Below, piece after piece: positions 1 through 13,365 of a stretch of DNA of 64,000 nt (positions are counted from its first letter, which is position 1; every line of letters starts with the position of its first letter). The notes beneath the pieces are model-generated. The model made no database searches. It worked only from the letters and a program-made list of their open reading frames with translations, and was not told the origin of the DNA. Position numbers and translations under genes: made by a program. The DNA comes from Trogon surrucura (Eukaryota > Chordata > Aves > Trogoniformes > Trogonidae), in NCBI GenBank assembly GCA_020746105.1, contig CM036620.1:43110706-43174705 (forward strand), written 5' to 3'.

Positions 1-3000
1 CAGCTGATATGTGGTACATGAGAACTGAGAACACAGAAATTGCTTTCTTGGAAATGAAGCCAGAAGTATTATAGCAATCTTCTCTGAGAGAGCATTAAGA
101 AATTATCCAAAGCCGGACACAAAGCTAGCAGTAAGAGTTAAATTTCTCTTTAAAGCACATAGTTCCCAGGACACATAGTTTCATTAGGCACTACTGTCTA
201 CCACCATGGTAATCACTAAAATATATTTTTGGTACCCTGAAAAAAAAATCAAATGGCTGCCATAAAAAACATTAAAGATATCAAATAAACATACTATGTC
301 TTTAAAAGACCGTATATTAACTATATTCTGTATACACAAATCACTGTTGCCAATGGAATTAGAAAAATAAGAGAAAGCAGTGTCTTTCTCCCAGACAGTG
401 GAATATGACTGAAAAGACTATCTGATTTGAGCATACCTTTGGGCAAATATCCTGATTTTATACAGGTGTATTGCACAAATCAATTGTAGGTATCTTTCAA
501 TATTGCACTAGAGGTCACAAAATGTCTGGATCTTAATTGGTTGCTTTAGCAGATAAAGATTCAGTTGTTATAAACAGTGCATGTTCCATGTGTCTAAAAC
601 ATTATTAGGTTTAATGGTTGGACATAATGTTATCTCTTAAACAACTAAGAACAGTTACAATTACAATAATAATACAATGCATTTATTATACTTTTCTCTA
701 CCAAGTTTATAAAAATGAAAATAAAATAAAACCCAGATGGTGACATTACGTATTAAATCGTAAACTTACTTGAGAACATGTATCTCTCACTTCTAATTAT
801 ACTCTGCAAAAGAAAAAGTTTTCTTCCATGATAAAATCTCAAACTGAATATCACATATTTGTCTAGCATGAGTCTATATCTCTTCTCAGATAGTGCCTAG
901 ACTGGAAACGTTTGTACACAGAAACAGGTACACAGGTAGATTTAAACAGGAGAGCTTGTAAAAGACCTCGTAATAATATGCTCTCTTTACCTTGCACTTT
1001 TGTAAGTGTCAGAGTTCACAATAGTATATTATAGTGTATTTGAAATAATATTTCTAACCACTGGCATGTTAGTGAAAACATAACTTAGTAGAAAACAACT
1101 TGGAGGGGATCTTAAAATACTCTTTAGTATTCCCCAAACCATTACCAACCATACATTAAATCCTTAGAGTGTTTCTATCTAAAGACTTCCTTCAGAACTA
1201 ACGTTTCATCTGGTCCATATACTAATTTCTCACAAGACTTAAACATTAGGATGTTAATATACTGGTTATGTTCACGGGCTCGTGCCTCCCTCTAGTGCCT
1301 GTATCTGTTCTGTGTATTTTTAACTGGATTTTAGAGGTTACAGTCAGAGCAAAAACTGAAATTTGGTGAGGTAGGTCAAAGAATCCAAGCAAGGAGAAAT
1401 GAGTTTGAAGTGAGATATTTGCTACCTGACTATAAATATTTATTAGTTTTCAGTTTGATTTTGTTGTTTGTTTTATTTTGGGGGGGGGATGGGGGTAAGG
1501 TAAGAGAAAAATTAAGCAAATACAGTCTTTATTTTACATCTACTAGCTTCTTCAATGGGAAGATATGCCATTAAGCTTTTTTATCTAAATCTATTTCACT
1601 GTGAAATCTACAGATTACTTGGAAAGTTCATGCTTAGATTTAACTAGATCACAAAAACTTGGGTTTGGTAGACTCTCCAAAGAAGTGGCCACCTTCAAGG
1701 GGACACATGCAATGATGTGAAGAACTTTATAAAAGGAAACAGCTTTTCCCCCATACCCTCTTATTCCTATTTAAGATAGGAAAATAGTTTGAAGTACATC
1801 ATATCAGTCATATCTACTGTTTACTGACAGGCATTAGAGATTCTAGTTATTGCTGTTTAATGTTGTATTATGATTGGAATTGAACAATTAAATTCCTTTG
1901 AATTAAACTAAAAAAGTATTTTAATATTCACCTTCCTCCAGTACAATGCATTTGCAAATGTAACCGGATGCAATTTCACAACTTCTTCATGTTCACAGAC
2001 CAGAACATAAAGGGTTCATGACTTGAAGAGTCAGCATGGAATCACTGGTGTAGTCTGACACTTTTGTATTGAAAATGGTAGCATGCAACTGATAAAACTA
2101 GATCATTTTATTTCTGTGTTAGATTAAATAAAAGTATATCTAATTCGTGAATGTATGAATGTTAATTTTCATAAGTTGTTTATCTCACTTACCATAGGAC
2201 ATTTCTTTTGTACCATTCTTGAATTCTGCAGGACACTCTCTTCTAGATTTTACGCACGGAAAATAATCTTGTTTAGTAGTATCATTCATCTTATTTTGTG
2301 TAATAGAAAAGTTAAGTTAAAACCTGGCAAGTTCTTACCAATCAAATATGAGGTAATATTTTTAACCATATTTTCCCAGGTATATCTAAATCTGAACAAG
2401 GCAGGATGTTCTCCAGCTAGTTAATACTTCCCCCATTATTCCTTTGTTACTCTGAATAATTTCATATGCTATATTCAGCCTATTTACTTTGTATCTCACA
2501 AAACAGAATTACCGAGCAGTATATTAGAAACCTAAGTATGAATCGGCCACGTAAACAAAGCGAATATCAATGACTTCAAAGCCCTATCAACTTTTCCACC
2601 CAGTGAGATGGGTAAAGCTATTTTACTCTGACAATATTTCTACTGTGACTCTCTGACTAGTTGTTTTCCCACAAGTGTCTTGCATTTTGGATGAATTTTG
2701 GTCAGGTGAAATAATTTACTTTTTTGTGTTCACTTTCAGAGAAGATTTACGTAAACAATCTCTTAGGTAAAAAGCAAATGTCATGAAGCTATCAGACTAT
2801 TTCTATTAGAAATTATTAAATGAATATGCACATTATTGATGGTGAGAATATCCAAGCATTTATCAAGTAAGGAAACCAAGCTAGTTCTAATAGTGTGTAA
2901 TTAACATTGATTATTAGTAGAGCTTCATGATTTTTAACTAAATTAAATAAATCAATATAAAAATACCATAAGGCACTTTTAAATACAACATAATAAATAA

Positions 3001-6000
3001 GAGTTTACATTTCCATACATTGTATTACAGTGAGATCTACATATAAAGTTACTATTTCCATTTTTAAAAAACAGCTTCCCTGTTTTTAAAAGAAAGGTAT
3101 ATTTCAAATTGAAGTACAGATATACATAAATACAAGCAACAGAAGTAACTTTATTTGGAACATTACTCAAAGCCTCTCTTTGTGAGAAAAGCAAGAGAAC
3201 CTTAAGATTTATTGCTCTATTGTCTAAATGAAGGTGCCTGTGCACTATTAACAACGCCTGTGCCATTCAATCTTCCAAACAGTTGGAGGACATATGCTTT
3301 CATGCCTGAAGAGTCAAAAGTACGAGAACTTACTACAAAATTTGCTATGTTAGATAAGTGAATGTACAAAGTGTTTCTGGGTAGAACTAGCCTATCATAG
3401 GAAAGTAATAATCTGACAAAAAAAAAAAAAAATCATCTGATGTTTCAGAATACCACTCCACACTGCTGAGAAAATGTCTGCATACCATCCCCTGCTCTCC
3501 AGTCATTCTTTCAGCCTTCTCTCCCCTTTCAGTTTAATGTACGTTTTTCCTTTTATCACCAATTTGGATCAGTCTTGGAAATAATCAAGAGGTATCCTCT
3601 GGTTGAAAACTGCCTCAGACTACATATCCAGTCAGTATACGTATATACAAATGAGTCTCAGACATGAAAGCTGGGCAGAGGCAGTTAAATTATTCATTTC
3701 ATTTATCAACCACAAAGATGGTGCTTTGAAGAAAACTCTGTGGATGCTGAGAGTGTGCACAGTAACATGGCCTCAAGAGTCTAATAAAACACTACTGGGC
3801 AAGTTAAAGTGGACTGTCTTCTTTTTATATTCTAATATCTATTTTTTTTTTGCAATATAAAAATGCTTCTTAGAAGAAAGCTTCTAGAAGAAAGGGAGTT
3901 TGTATATCAGAATGTTTCCATCAAGGATATGTATACAGTCAAAGAAAAACAGTGAGGTGCAAGTTTCCATGCTGGGAGCCTTGTGAGCCTATGGGCTCAC
4001 TGAAGAGTTGTAACAGAATCCATCGTATCTTCTGAGAGCCTCTCCCACCCAAAAGAATGCAAAGAAAGCTCAAAACTAGCATCTCCTCTGCGGGAGTAGC
4101 TGCTCACATATCCAGTTATGCTCTCATCGTCTGCAACAATCAAGCTCACAGGAACACTGGCAATGACACACTTCTCTGTATTTAATATCGGCTTCCCTTT
4201 GTTAAGTTAATTCAGTTCTCTTCTCCCATCTGACCTTCAAACAAAGGTTTGGGAAACAAGGGTGAAAGCCAAAACCAAACCGAGTCCAAAGAGATAATAA
4301 TCTCTCTTTCTTTGTGTTAACTCTGATGGATGTGACAAAGTTCCTTTCTCAGCCCTCACAAACTCTATAAAAGATTCCACTGACTAGAACTAATCAAGCT
4401 TTACTAAAAATCGGCAGTGAATTAGACCCTGAGTTTTTCCTCTGGTTCAGAACGGTTTTGCATTTTATTATAAAGTCAGAAGATAAAAGGCCAGTTGTGC
4501 TTAATCACTGAAAGAAGGGACTGATGTATCACTTTTTGTCAATGTTTATTTGTTACTGGGTGATTACAAACCCCGAAATGTGGTATTACGACACTTGCTG
4601 CTCAGTTTATCAGCGTTTACATACACAATGGGTAAATCAGCTTTGAATTAGTGCTTCCCTGTAATTCTCAAAAATTTATCTGGAAGTGGATATGCAGACT
4701 GCATATTTGAATGTATGTACACTGTACAAAAAGTGATCTTGTCCACACTAACTCTGATGTTGATTTGGGGTACTACCAACCATACAAAACAGGAGTTTTG
4801 CTTACATATTTTTTCTGTAAAAGGTAAAAATTGGCTTGCTTTCTTTGGTATAGTAATGTGTAGGCCAGGATCTGAAAAAAAAAAAAAAAGACAATCAAAC
4901 CCATATAAGTCTTTGCCTAGACTTCTATAGCACACACATTATTTCCTGTAAGAATAGGTATAAAATCGTATAAAATCATGTAACTCATGCAGACCTTAGC
5001 TGTAGTTGCAGCATATTTATTAGCAGGATGGAAAGATTTCTACTTGTTCCAATGTATATTTTGCTAAATCTTTAGAGGTCACCTCTAGGCTAAACTTTTA
5101 ATGAAGTCCAGCAGCTGACAAACAGCTGCTCGCTAAGATGTTTATTACATTTAGTTTTCCAGATCAGACACCATTTTCATGTCCAGTACAACATCACATC
5201 CACCTAAGCACATATTGGCCTGATGCTTTCCAATATGTACCAAAGCAAACAGAAGGACTATCTAATGTCACTTAATTTTGAAATACGGCCTTTGAATACA
5301 GAGAGAAATCTGAGATTTTTTTAAAACTGTTGCCCAGCTTGGGTTGGCAGCAAGCAACTGTCAAAAAATGAAAGCTACCTTTCAGAGAATGTACTCCTTT
5401 GTTACTTTAGTTCTTGAACGTTTTTCCCTTGTACTACTGGACAAACACACATATTGCTACGACTTTATTGACTGTCCTTACAGAGCTAAGGAGAATCTTA
5501 AAGAGATATGCTTACGGAGATAAAGAGAATGCTTAAGGAGATGTATGAAAGTGTTAGTTCTCAGATGTAATTTAATTACAAAGAGACTAATGTATTGCTC
5601 AGAATCAAAATTGACATGACATGTTAGACATAGTAAGATACTATATCCAATACACTTAGCTCCTAGGCATGAAGAAATAATTTCAAGAAAATTTTTTTTT
5701 TCATCTTTGAGCTGCAGTCTTTGCAAAATAAAGAATACCTTGATTCGAATATGGGATTACTGGAATGACAGTATGGAATATCAGATCAAAGGCAGGTTCT
5801 GTCAGTATTAGTAAGGAACTCATTGCCTCCACAAGCAGAATGTTAATTTGCATGACTAAGCTTATTAGCGATATGATCTTTCATTAACTTGAATATTCAT
5901 TATTCTTCTTCCTCTCTCTTCCCATATACATGCTTGAGGACAAGGTTTATGATACTTTCTAGCCAAAGGACTTGGCCATTTAAACAACAGCAAGTAAGCT

Positions 6001-7850
6001 GCCCCATATAAGCCAGTGGGGTGGTCCCACAGTCCCACACAACAGCAAAGGAAAAGCACAGGAGAAATTGTGATTCTGAGTCATAATTCATTTCCTGGTG
6101 TGCTCATGGATTGCACAACTTCTCATTACTCCCTTGCATGGGGTGGATCAAAAAAATTCAATTTAGACAACAAATATTAGAACTTAAAATGTGAACAAAT
6201 GAGTACAGCGAGAGTCAGCTCCAACTGAAACAAATACAGCGTTCTGCATACAAGTTTAAAGCCTGCTCTTTGAACTTGACAGAAAATCCTGTAGACTCGC
6301 TTTAGATTTTTTTTAAATCATTAAATTAAAAACACCTGATGGAAGCACTTGATAAGCTTCTGACAGAACCATGCTATTTCAGAAACCACTGGTTTCAAGT
6401 GAAAGTTATACAAATTGTCCTGCATTAACCCTCAGCACAATAATCTGTGTTTCCTAAATAGTTCCAAAGAAGCCCATCTGTGGACTACTTGAGAAGACAA
6501 AAATGAAGTCTTTCAGGGTCCTGAAGAGTTTGCAGGAGCACGCAATTTGAATTAGAGATGAGAGCATCTGGGTTCTACACATTTCTTAAGTGTGACTATA
6601 GAAACTCTGAAATTACTGACTTTCTGTCCCAGAGGAGGGGTCTAGGTTTATTTAAACTAATAATTTAAATAGCTTCATTTTGGACTAGAAAGATACCAGG
6701 TTTTGAAATCTCAAACAAATGGAATTACCCTTCTCAAAACAAAACAAAATTCGTATTTTAGAAAGACTCTCTCTATTAGTTGGCAGTGAGTAGTTCTGAA
6801 ATTGCATACCCTACTGATAGGTTTCTAATAAGGAACTATGTCCTACAGCTCAAAGTAGGTAACTGCTAGATTGAAAGTGGTTTATATGAGCGAGACATAC
6901 TAGCTGGTATTAAAATTGTTCCAATTATTACATTCTTTTAAAAGGGAAAGTTTTAGTAAGTAGTCTTAAAGGTTTCAGCTGCAGCATTTTCTAAGAAAAT
7001 GTGTTGAAAGCATCTCTTTTAGCTGGATCAGATCAGACTGCCATTGAATAACTCAAGAATATAGACAACATTACTGTAAAATATCTACTTACAGTAAAAC
7101 TGAGTATTATCATAACAAATTACATTACCAAGTGTCCTTCATTTTACTTGGTACTCTGTTACAGATGACTGTAACTGGGAGGTATTATGACTTATTAAGT
7201 TGTGAATGAGACTCTACTACAAAGTTTTGAGCAAAGAGGAGATACAAGTGTTAAAGAGAACCAGCATATGTTATTTTGCAGTTATTAAGTGAAGGTCAAG
7301 TTAAAATAATTTGGTTTGGTAAAGAGCAGTACATAAGATATCATAATCAAAGCAGAATTGTATTCAAAATTCAGCATTAATAGGATCTAATAAGAATTAA
7401 GTTATTTGGGCGATTTTTGGTCATCATTGTATTCTAGCTTAGAAAGGAACCCAGAAGACAGTTATACAGTAAAATAGTACAGATGAAAAGACAAGATCAG
7501 GCCAGACAAGAAAACTCATCAGGCAAGCAAAGGTGTAAAGTCCTGCTGAACATGGTCCATTTTTAACTCTGCAAGCTCCAGGAAACTGTGATGGGATTCC
7601 AGGTTGTAGAGATTGGACTGCCAATCTTCGCAAAGGACACAGGGTATCTTCCTTCTGCGTGAGTGAGATTCAAAAGAACTTGGAGTGTTAAATGCAAACT
7701 GTCATATTCTAAGGTGGGATCAGGCAAGAAAGAAAAGACTAATGCACCATATTTTCACACAGAGTTATCATGAGGTACATAATGGAGCAAGTGTTCTTCA
7801 GCTGAATCTCTGGAGTACTCCTATTTGTTGCATGAGTTCCGCATGAGGAT
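1..7850. other. AT-rich intergenic DNA, no gene seen
   Basis: This stretch is AT-rich, with many short homopolymer runs and stop codons in all frames. The open frames present are under 100 codons, have biased intron-like composition and lack paired splice signals that would make them exons. I saw no CpG island, RNA gene or recognisable repeat until the CR1 element that follows. Old diverged repeats could be present but unrecognisable by eye. Confidence 0.6.
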
Positions 7851-7854
7851 ATAA

Positions 7855-9048
7855 CAAGGTGGATAGATGATGGCAGAGCGGTGGATGTGGTCTACCTTGA
7901 CTTCAGTAAAGCATTTGACACAGTCTCCCACAGCATCCTTGCTGCTAAACTGAGGAAGTGTGGTCTAGACTCTCGGGTAGTGAGGTGGACTGTGAACTGG
8001 CTAAGGGGAAGAAGACAAAGAGTTGTGGTCAATGGGGCGGAGTCTGGTTGGAGACCTGTATCCAGTGGAGTGCCTCAAGGGTCGGTACTGGGACCAGTAT
8101 TATTCAATATATTCATCGATGACTTGGATGAGGGACTAGAGAGTACTATCAGCAAGTTTGCTGATGACACCAAGCTGGGAGGAGTGGCTGACACACCAGA
8201 AGGCTGTGCTGCCATCCAGCGAGACCTGGACAGGCTGGAGGGTTGGGCAGGGAAAAATTTAATGAAATACAACAAGGGTAAATGTAGGGTCTTGCATCTG
8301 GGTAGGAACAACCTCGGGTTCCAGTATAAGTTGGGGAATGACTTATTAGAGAGCAGTGTAGGGGAAAGGGACCTGGGAGTCTTGGTGGACAGCAGGATGA
8401 CCATGAGCCAGCACTGTGCCCTTGTGGCCAGGAAGGCCAATGGCATCCTGGGGTGTATTAGAAGGGGGGTGGTTAGTAGGTCAAGAGAGGTTCTCCTTCC
8501 CCTCTACTCTGCCCTGGTGAGACCCCATCTGGAATACTGTGTCCAGTTCTGGGCCCCTCAGCTCAAGAAAGACAGGGAACTGCTGGAGAGAGTCCAGCAC
8601 AGGGCAACTAGGATGATTAAGGGAGTGGAGCATCTCCCTTATGAGAAAAGACTGAAGGAGCTGGGGCTCTTTAGTTTGGAGAAGAGGAGATTGAGGGGTG
8701 ACCTCATTAATGTTTACAAATATATCAAGGGTGAGTGTCAGGAGGATGGAGCCAGGCTCTTCTCGGTGACAACCAATGATAGGACAAGGGGTAATGGGCT
8801 GAAACTGGAACATAAGAGGTTCCGCTTAAACTCAAGAAGAAACTTCTTCTCAGTGAGGGTGACGGAGCCCTGGAACAGGCTGCCCAGAGAGGTTGTGGAG
8901 TCTCCTTCTCTGGAGACATTCAAGACCTGCCTGGACACGTTCCTGTGTGGCATAGTCTAGGCATTCCTGCTCTGGCAGGGGGATTGGACTTGATGATCTT
9001 TCGAGGTCCCTTCCAATCCCTAACATTCTATGATTCTATGATTCTATG
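7855..9048 (+). mobile_element. 5'-truncated CR1 LINE, 3' half with intact tail
   Basis: This is a chicken-repeat-1 type non-LTR retrotransposon. It begins abruptly inside the reverse-transcriptase region and runs to the typical CR1 3' end, including the conserved segment at about 8979-9025 and a tail made of repeats of ATTCTATG at about 9024-9048. Truncation at the 5' end is the normal outcome of target-primed reverse transcription. The 3' third is nearly identical to the copy at 59527-59908, which points to a young subfamily. No poly(A) tail is present, as expected for CR1. The exact 5' junction is uncertain by a few bases. Confidence 0.95.
7881..8960 (+). CDS. CR1 reverse transcriptase, C-terminal part (element-encoded, not a host gene)
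   Basis: A 359-codon open frame lies inside the CR1 copy. Near its start is the [11 protein letters not shown] segment that contains a palm-domain catalytic aspartate. A little later come the [18 protein letters not shown] block and then [10 protein letters not shown], the F/YADD active-site motif of non-LTR reverse transcriptases. The rest is the conserved C-terminal region of CR1 ORF2 (including the [13 protein letters not shown] stretch) up to a stop shortly before the 3' tail. The endonuclease domain and the N-terminal half of the polymerase are absent, so the product cannot support its own retrotransposition. The apparent start Met is an internal codon of the original ORF2. The frame being uninterrupted suggests recent insertion rather than selection. 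Confidence 0.9.
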   Translation: MDVVYLDFSKAFDTVSHSILAAKLRKCGLDSRVVRWTVNWLRGRRQRVVVNGAESGWRPVSSGVPQGSVLGPVLFNIFIDDLDEGLESTISKFADDTKLGGVADTPEGCAAIQRDLDRLEGWAGKNLMKYNKGKCRVLHLGRNNLGFQYKLGNDLLESSVGERDLGVLVDSRMTMSQHCALVARKANGILGCIRRGVVSRSREVLLPLYSALVRPHLEYCVQFWAPQLKKDRELLERVQHRATRMIKGVEHLPYEKRLKELGLFSLEKRRLRGDLINVYKYIKGECQEDGARLFSVTTNDRTRGNGLKLEHKRFRLNSRRNFFSVRVTEPWNRLPREVVESPSLETFKTCLDTFLCGIV

Positions 9049-10054
9049 TCAGCTGATGCTGCAATTCCTTGCCAAATACTGTCACATTGAAGTAGATGAC
9101 AAACTAAGACAGCTTGGATTAAAAATTGTACTCATCATACAAAGATGACATGCTTGCAATCTCGTGACATATTTTCCTGTTCTCAACTCATGTCTATAGA
9201 TGTTCAGGTTTGAGGATGCTTTAAAGGCCAGGCTAATTTTATACTAGTACCTTGCTTTAATTAACGCTCTTGCTGGGGAAAATCCAGTTCTTTGTAAACT
9301 GCATCAACAGTTCCATTTCAGTACCGGATATCTGTACAATGCACATAGTATTTATGTCCCAAAAACAGAAGTCTCAAAGGAATGCTGACAGATAGAAGAT
9401 TAATGATTTTTTTTTTCCTGGCAACAGAATTCTTTGTTTTGCTAAAAGTATTTTAAGTGATTAAAGTCATATTCATACAATTTTCTATAAAGAAACCAGA
9501 AATGTCAATGAACAGGAATTACTCATACTGAATTAATATATCATTAAAAAAAAGTCAGAAATCAAATGGATATATATCTATGTGATTCAGATCAGTCCAC
9601 AAAAAAAAGAATGTTTTAGAAGGTATTAATCTTCAAACTCATGTAATAAGTCAGTTGAAATGTATTTTCAAAATAAGAATTTAACAACCCCCCCCACTAT
9701 TTTTCATTTTTAAACAGATTTACAAAAAATTATAGGAAACATTTGAAAGAGAAACAAACAAAAAAAAAGTAATTTCAAACAAAGCAGCTTAAGTCTAAAG
9801 AAAAAATTATGCTGATATGACAAAATAATAGGTTCTGCTTTCAGTTAGAGTCACTAAAACAATACTGAATTTGCTGAGCTATGGATGATATGCCATTCAG
9901 GAACAAAGTTGTTACGTTCAGTAACAAGACAGTTTTTGCATTATGTAAGGTTTTTGCGGAAAAGTCTTACATGTTCTCATTATCTCTGAACACTTAGGAG
10001 GAAGCAAAGAGCAAGCAAACTGTCCTCACAGTTTACATGAGGAAAAGGTTTCTG
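9049..10054. other. AT-rich DNA, no gene seen
   Basis: The sequence contains A and C homopolymer runs (for example near 9688 and 9760) and no open frame, splice pair or repeat that I can support. It separates the CR1 insertion from the predicted 3' end of the minus-strand gene candidate. Confidence 0.55.
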
Positions 10055-10060
10055 TTTATT
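10055..10060 (-). terminator. Poly(A) signal AATAAA for the minus-strand candidate gene
   Basis: TTTATT on the + strand reads AATAAA on the minus strand, 21 bases beyond the TAA stop of the candidate terminal exon. The hexamer is common in AT-rich DNA, so its value is only as support for the neighbouring exon. Confidence 0.35.
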
Positions 10061-10081
10061 ATAATGATATCTTGAATCTTT

Positions 10082-10263
10082 TTAATCCTCTGTTAAAAAG
10101 AGCAAAACAGCTGCATTTGAAGCCCTTCCAGCTGCATATTGCTCAGTTGTTACTTTTTCATGGAATTTGGGGATAGGTGTCATTAGACTGAAGGGAGTTG
10201 GGTCATGCTTAACAATTAACTCTGCTAATATAGCTGATGTGTCCAAATGTTCCTTTCGGATAT
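10082..10263 (-). CDS. Candidate terminal coding exon of an unrecognised minus-strand gene
   Basis: Read on the minus strand, a good acceptor (a T-rich stretch ending TTTACACAG) is followed by 59 open codons and a TAA stop. The peptide begins IRKEHLDTSAILAELIV and ends AAVLLFLTED. Its balanced mix of charged, aliphatic and aromatic residues is unlike the Lys/Asn/Phe-rich translations of the surrounding DNA. The exon enters in phase 1 (two bases complete a split codon), which matches the phase left by the next candidate exon at 11842-11868. I do not recognise the family. It could still be a chance frame; sequence conservation or a transcript would decide. Confidence 0.45.
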
Positions 10264-11841
10264 CTGTGTAAACATTTTCTCTTGATAATTCTCTACTCCC
10301 CATTTCTTACAATAATGAATTGGCAGCTCCTTCCACTATCTAGAGTCCATGCTTATCAACTTTTAAGTTAAATATATACAAATGCAATTTCTGTATTGGT
10401 AAACAGATCAAATAATGATATTTCCAGAGATTGATAAGGTGACCTCAGAAAGCAGATTATGAATTTACATTAGCGCAGACCAGACATCTCTATTTATAAT
10501 AATTGATCAAGAAAGATTATGAATTCTACACTGCAGAATACTTCTACAATTGTGACCTGATTGAATTACATTTCACTGACAAGTCAGTCATTGTATAACA
10601 GTCTTTAATCCAGACCATTTATGTTGCAGTTAGATAAGGACTGATCTCGGAAGGAGCTAAGGCTTGAGATAGGAGAGTTAACGGAACTCAGTGCTTTACA
10701 GAATCAGGCCACAGAGAGTAAACTTTGTAGTGGCCAAAGAGGTAAGGAGAAGAAGAGCCAGAAGGACAAAGTATATTCAAAATCAAGTAAGTTACTTTGC
10801 AAAAAAAAAAAAAAAAAAGAGTAGCAAACAATATACGCTGAGGTTATACAATTAAACAATGCATCATGATACCATCACACAGCAGCAGCAAAGGGAATAA
10901 ACAATTCTGTTGGGAAGCACAGTAACATGGAGTCAAGTGCCATTAGACTAATGAGACAAATGTGCTTTTCCTTTTTCCACTACTAAACCAAGATACAGTA
11001 TTTCACCTCTCCTTTCTCCTGCCTTTCAGATATTTTATTCTTCAGTGCTCTGTCCTTCATTGTGTTTTGTAGAGTCCTTAACAGGACAGCTCCTTAATCA
11101 TCGTTACAATCACCAGGGTCGGTTCCAGTACAAAAGCACCAAGTATATGTCTTAGCTATGAATCCCATTCTTGAGAGATATAAACACACAGAAGTAACAA
11201 AAATGTCTACATTAAAAGCCATGATATACATCTGCTGCTGCCAAACACCACCGCACGATTCACTGAGTCCCGCCCTGTTTGAGCTATGCACGTAGACATT
11301 TGTTCAGACCCAGAACTGATACGCTCGGCAGAGATTAGCTCCTAATTTCCATGTAAGCCTGGTATCATTCAGAAAACAAGCACCATGCAAACCCAGAGTC
11401 CAGACCTAGCAGGCGTCTTCAGATCACACCTAGCACACACTGACAGGAGTGACCTACTTCCATGCTTCAACTGTTTGTGACTGCTTATGTCTGTGGAGAG
11501 AAACGAGGAAACTAGTCACAGCCTTCATATCAGGAGGGAGGAAATCAGAGCCTGTAACTTCAGTTGTTCAACTCATGAATCTCCAAGATCTCTGCCTCCT
11601 CCCTGACCTGCACTTTGCACTTTTGCCTGTCTTTGAATAGTCACTGAGCTATTTTTCATAGGGCATATCTGCATTAGCCCTACTCACTGTGCCTTTGACC
11701 AGATCACAGAATTTCTTTTCTTTCACAGATGCCCAGCTGGAAGATTCAGTCCAAGTGTCATTAAATGTGCTTTGTGGTAGGTTCGCAGGGGAAGCAACTA
11801 CCACTAGCAAGAGAATGACTCTTTCCCTCCCTATTCCTTAC

Positions 11842-11868
11842 CTCTTGTTTCTGCAATTTCAATTAGTT
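11842..11868 (-). CDS. Candidate internal exon (27 bases)
   Basis: The minus-strand acceptor is a pyrimidine-rich stretch ending TTTGCTCTAG and the donor is GAG|GTAAGG, both close to consensus. The exon is open only in phase 1 to phase 1, giving LIEIAETR. Its outgoing G joins the AT of the exon at 10263 to make an Asp codon. Its small size makes it weak alone, but both splice sites and the phase agree with its neighbour. Confidence 0.3.
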
Positions 11869-12743
11869 CTAGAGCAAATCAAAACACAACAAAGGCCACA
11901 AAGTTGATAATAGTTATTTAAATATTCAGTAAACATTATTCTGTAACATATTAACCTATCAGTGTGCAACATCTGTATTTATTTAGCATACTCTGATCAT
12001 TGCTAATAGCATCAGAAATAAGAAAACTAGTCGAAAGTTTGAGCAACTCCTCGTGAAAACTATACAGTAGCAGAGGAACAAACAGCATGCTGTTCAATTG
12101 TCATCATCTTCACCCTTCATCCTTACCACCTGCTCCACACTTTTTCTCCTGAACCAACTTCCCTCATTAAAGGTGCTGTACACCTTCAGTTACAGACCCC
12201 ACTGAGGGAACCTTCATGCCTGTCTCTGTAAGCCTGACTTAACACTCTCTTTGCAACAGTGTCCTCTCTGCCTGACAGGCCTACCTTTTACATTGCTTTC
12301 TGCTGCTTGCTTTCCACCTACTAAGATACAAACAGTGCCCTGGTTTAAAAAAAAAAAACCCTCAAGAAAAACAAGAGAAGGAAAAAAATTATTAAAAAAA
12401 AAAAAAAAAGATGAGGCACTGGTAAAATCTTTTTGCTCTGCTAAAGCAAAATCTTGCAATTCATCTCTATCAATGCACACAGCTGTACATATTGATTAAG
12501 GATAAAAATAAAAAATCCTTCCCTGCTATTAGCTCATCACACAGAAGGCCTTGCCCATCCACAGTGTTCTCACAGGGCATGGGACTTTCTTCAACTCTTG
12601 AATCTTTCTAGACATGCTGAGAATAGCTCTTTGTCTTCATGAACTAGAGGACAGAACTGTGACATGGAAGAAGAAGATAAGGCTCCTCTGGAATAGCTCA
12701 GATTCTGCCTGTCTGGCCCATAAAAGTCTAGGAACATTTGTAC

Positions 12744-12766
12744 TTCCTTTCCCATGGTCATAAACT
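12744..12766 (-). CDS. Weak candidate internal exon (23 bases)
   Basis: A strong minus-strand acceptor (ACATTCTCTCCAG) opens a frame beginning VYDHGKG. The only usable donor is the weak GAA|GTACAA. It is included because it is the only segment I found that converts phase 2 to phase 1 between 13328 and 11868. A missed exon elsewhere is just as possible. Confidence 0.15.
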
Positions 12767-13327
12767 CTGGAGAGAATGTGGAACTTGTGTCAAAGGGGAA
12801 GACTACTTATTTAGTGAGTTATGTTGCTTATCCTTATTCAAGAATTTGTCTGAATCAGACGATTGCTATCAGAAACATCCTCTTCTGCTAAGAACCATGG
12901 GGGTATTCTTGTCCTGTAGGCCTTGTTTGAGATGGGGAAAATCCTAATTTAAGACTTCCTGGACTCTTTTTCTTTTCCTCCCATATGCAATCTTGGCTCT
13001 TGGACAGTTATGGTAAGGGCTCATATTTCAGTGCTCAAAAGGACCAAATTCAAGCTGAGTTGTGCAACAATATTACACATAAGTTGATTAAGAATTGTCA
13101 GTTATAGCAAAATGAAATGAACAATGAGAAACTCTCTGCTGGACAGAAAGGACAATATAAAAGCAAACTAGGAAATAAGCCAGTGTAACAGATTAATAGA
13201 GAATTAACACTTGCTCTGACTGATTCTTCTGCCTCTGAAACTTCAATTAGCAAGACGGTCCTCTCTCTCGGTCCATTGATTGCCTCTAAACCACAATAAA
13301 ATATGAAGAAAAAGCAATTCAACTTAC

Positions 13328-13365
13328 CCAAGTTGGTTGTACAAACATTCTCTTCCCTTCTGTTC
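13328..13365 (-). CDS. Candidate internal exon (38 bases)
   Basis: The minus-strand acceptor TAGCTACTTTCCCAG and the strong donor TTGG|GTAAGT enclose 38 bases. In the phase handed on by the exon at 14321-14358 it reads EQKGRECLYNQL. All three frames are open, so the frame alone is no evidence. The splice sites are the support. Confidence 0.3.

Noticed and set aside
8075-8953. Several minus-strand frames of 64-123 codons
   Set aside because: They are all antisense shadows of the CR1 reverse transcriptase frame, as shown by the same shadows reappearing at 59443-59819.
12340-12420. A-rich run as a processed pseudogene tail
   Set aside because: No gene-like sequence precedes it on either strand. 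It is simply two adjacent poly(A) runs.
13180-13292. Minus-strand frame AINGPRERTVLLIEVSEAEE
   Set aside because: It has a fair acceptor, but it lies only 35 bases from the donor of the candidate exon at 13328, too short for an intron, and its own donor is weak.
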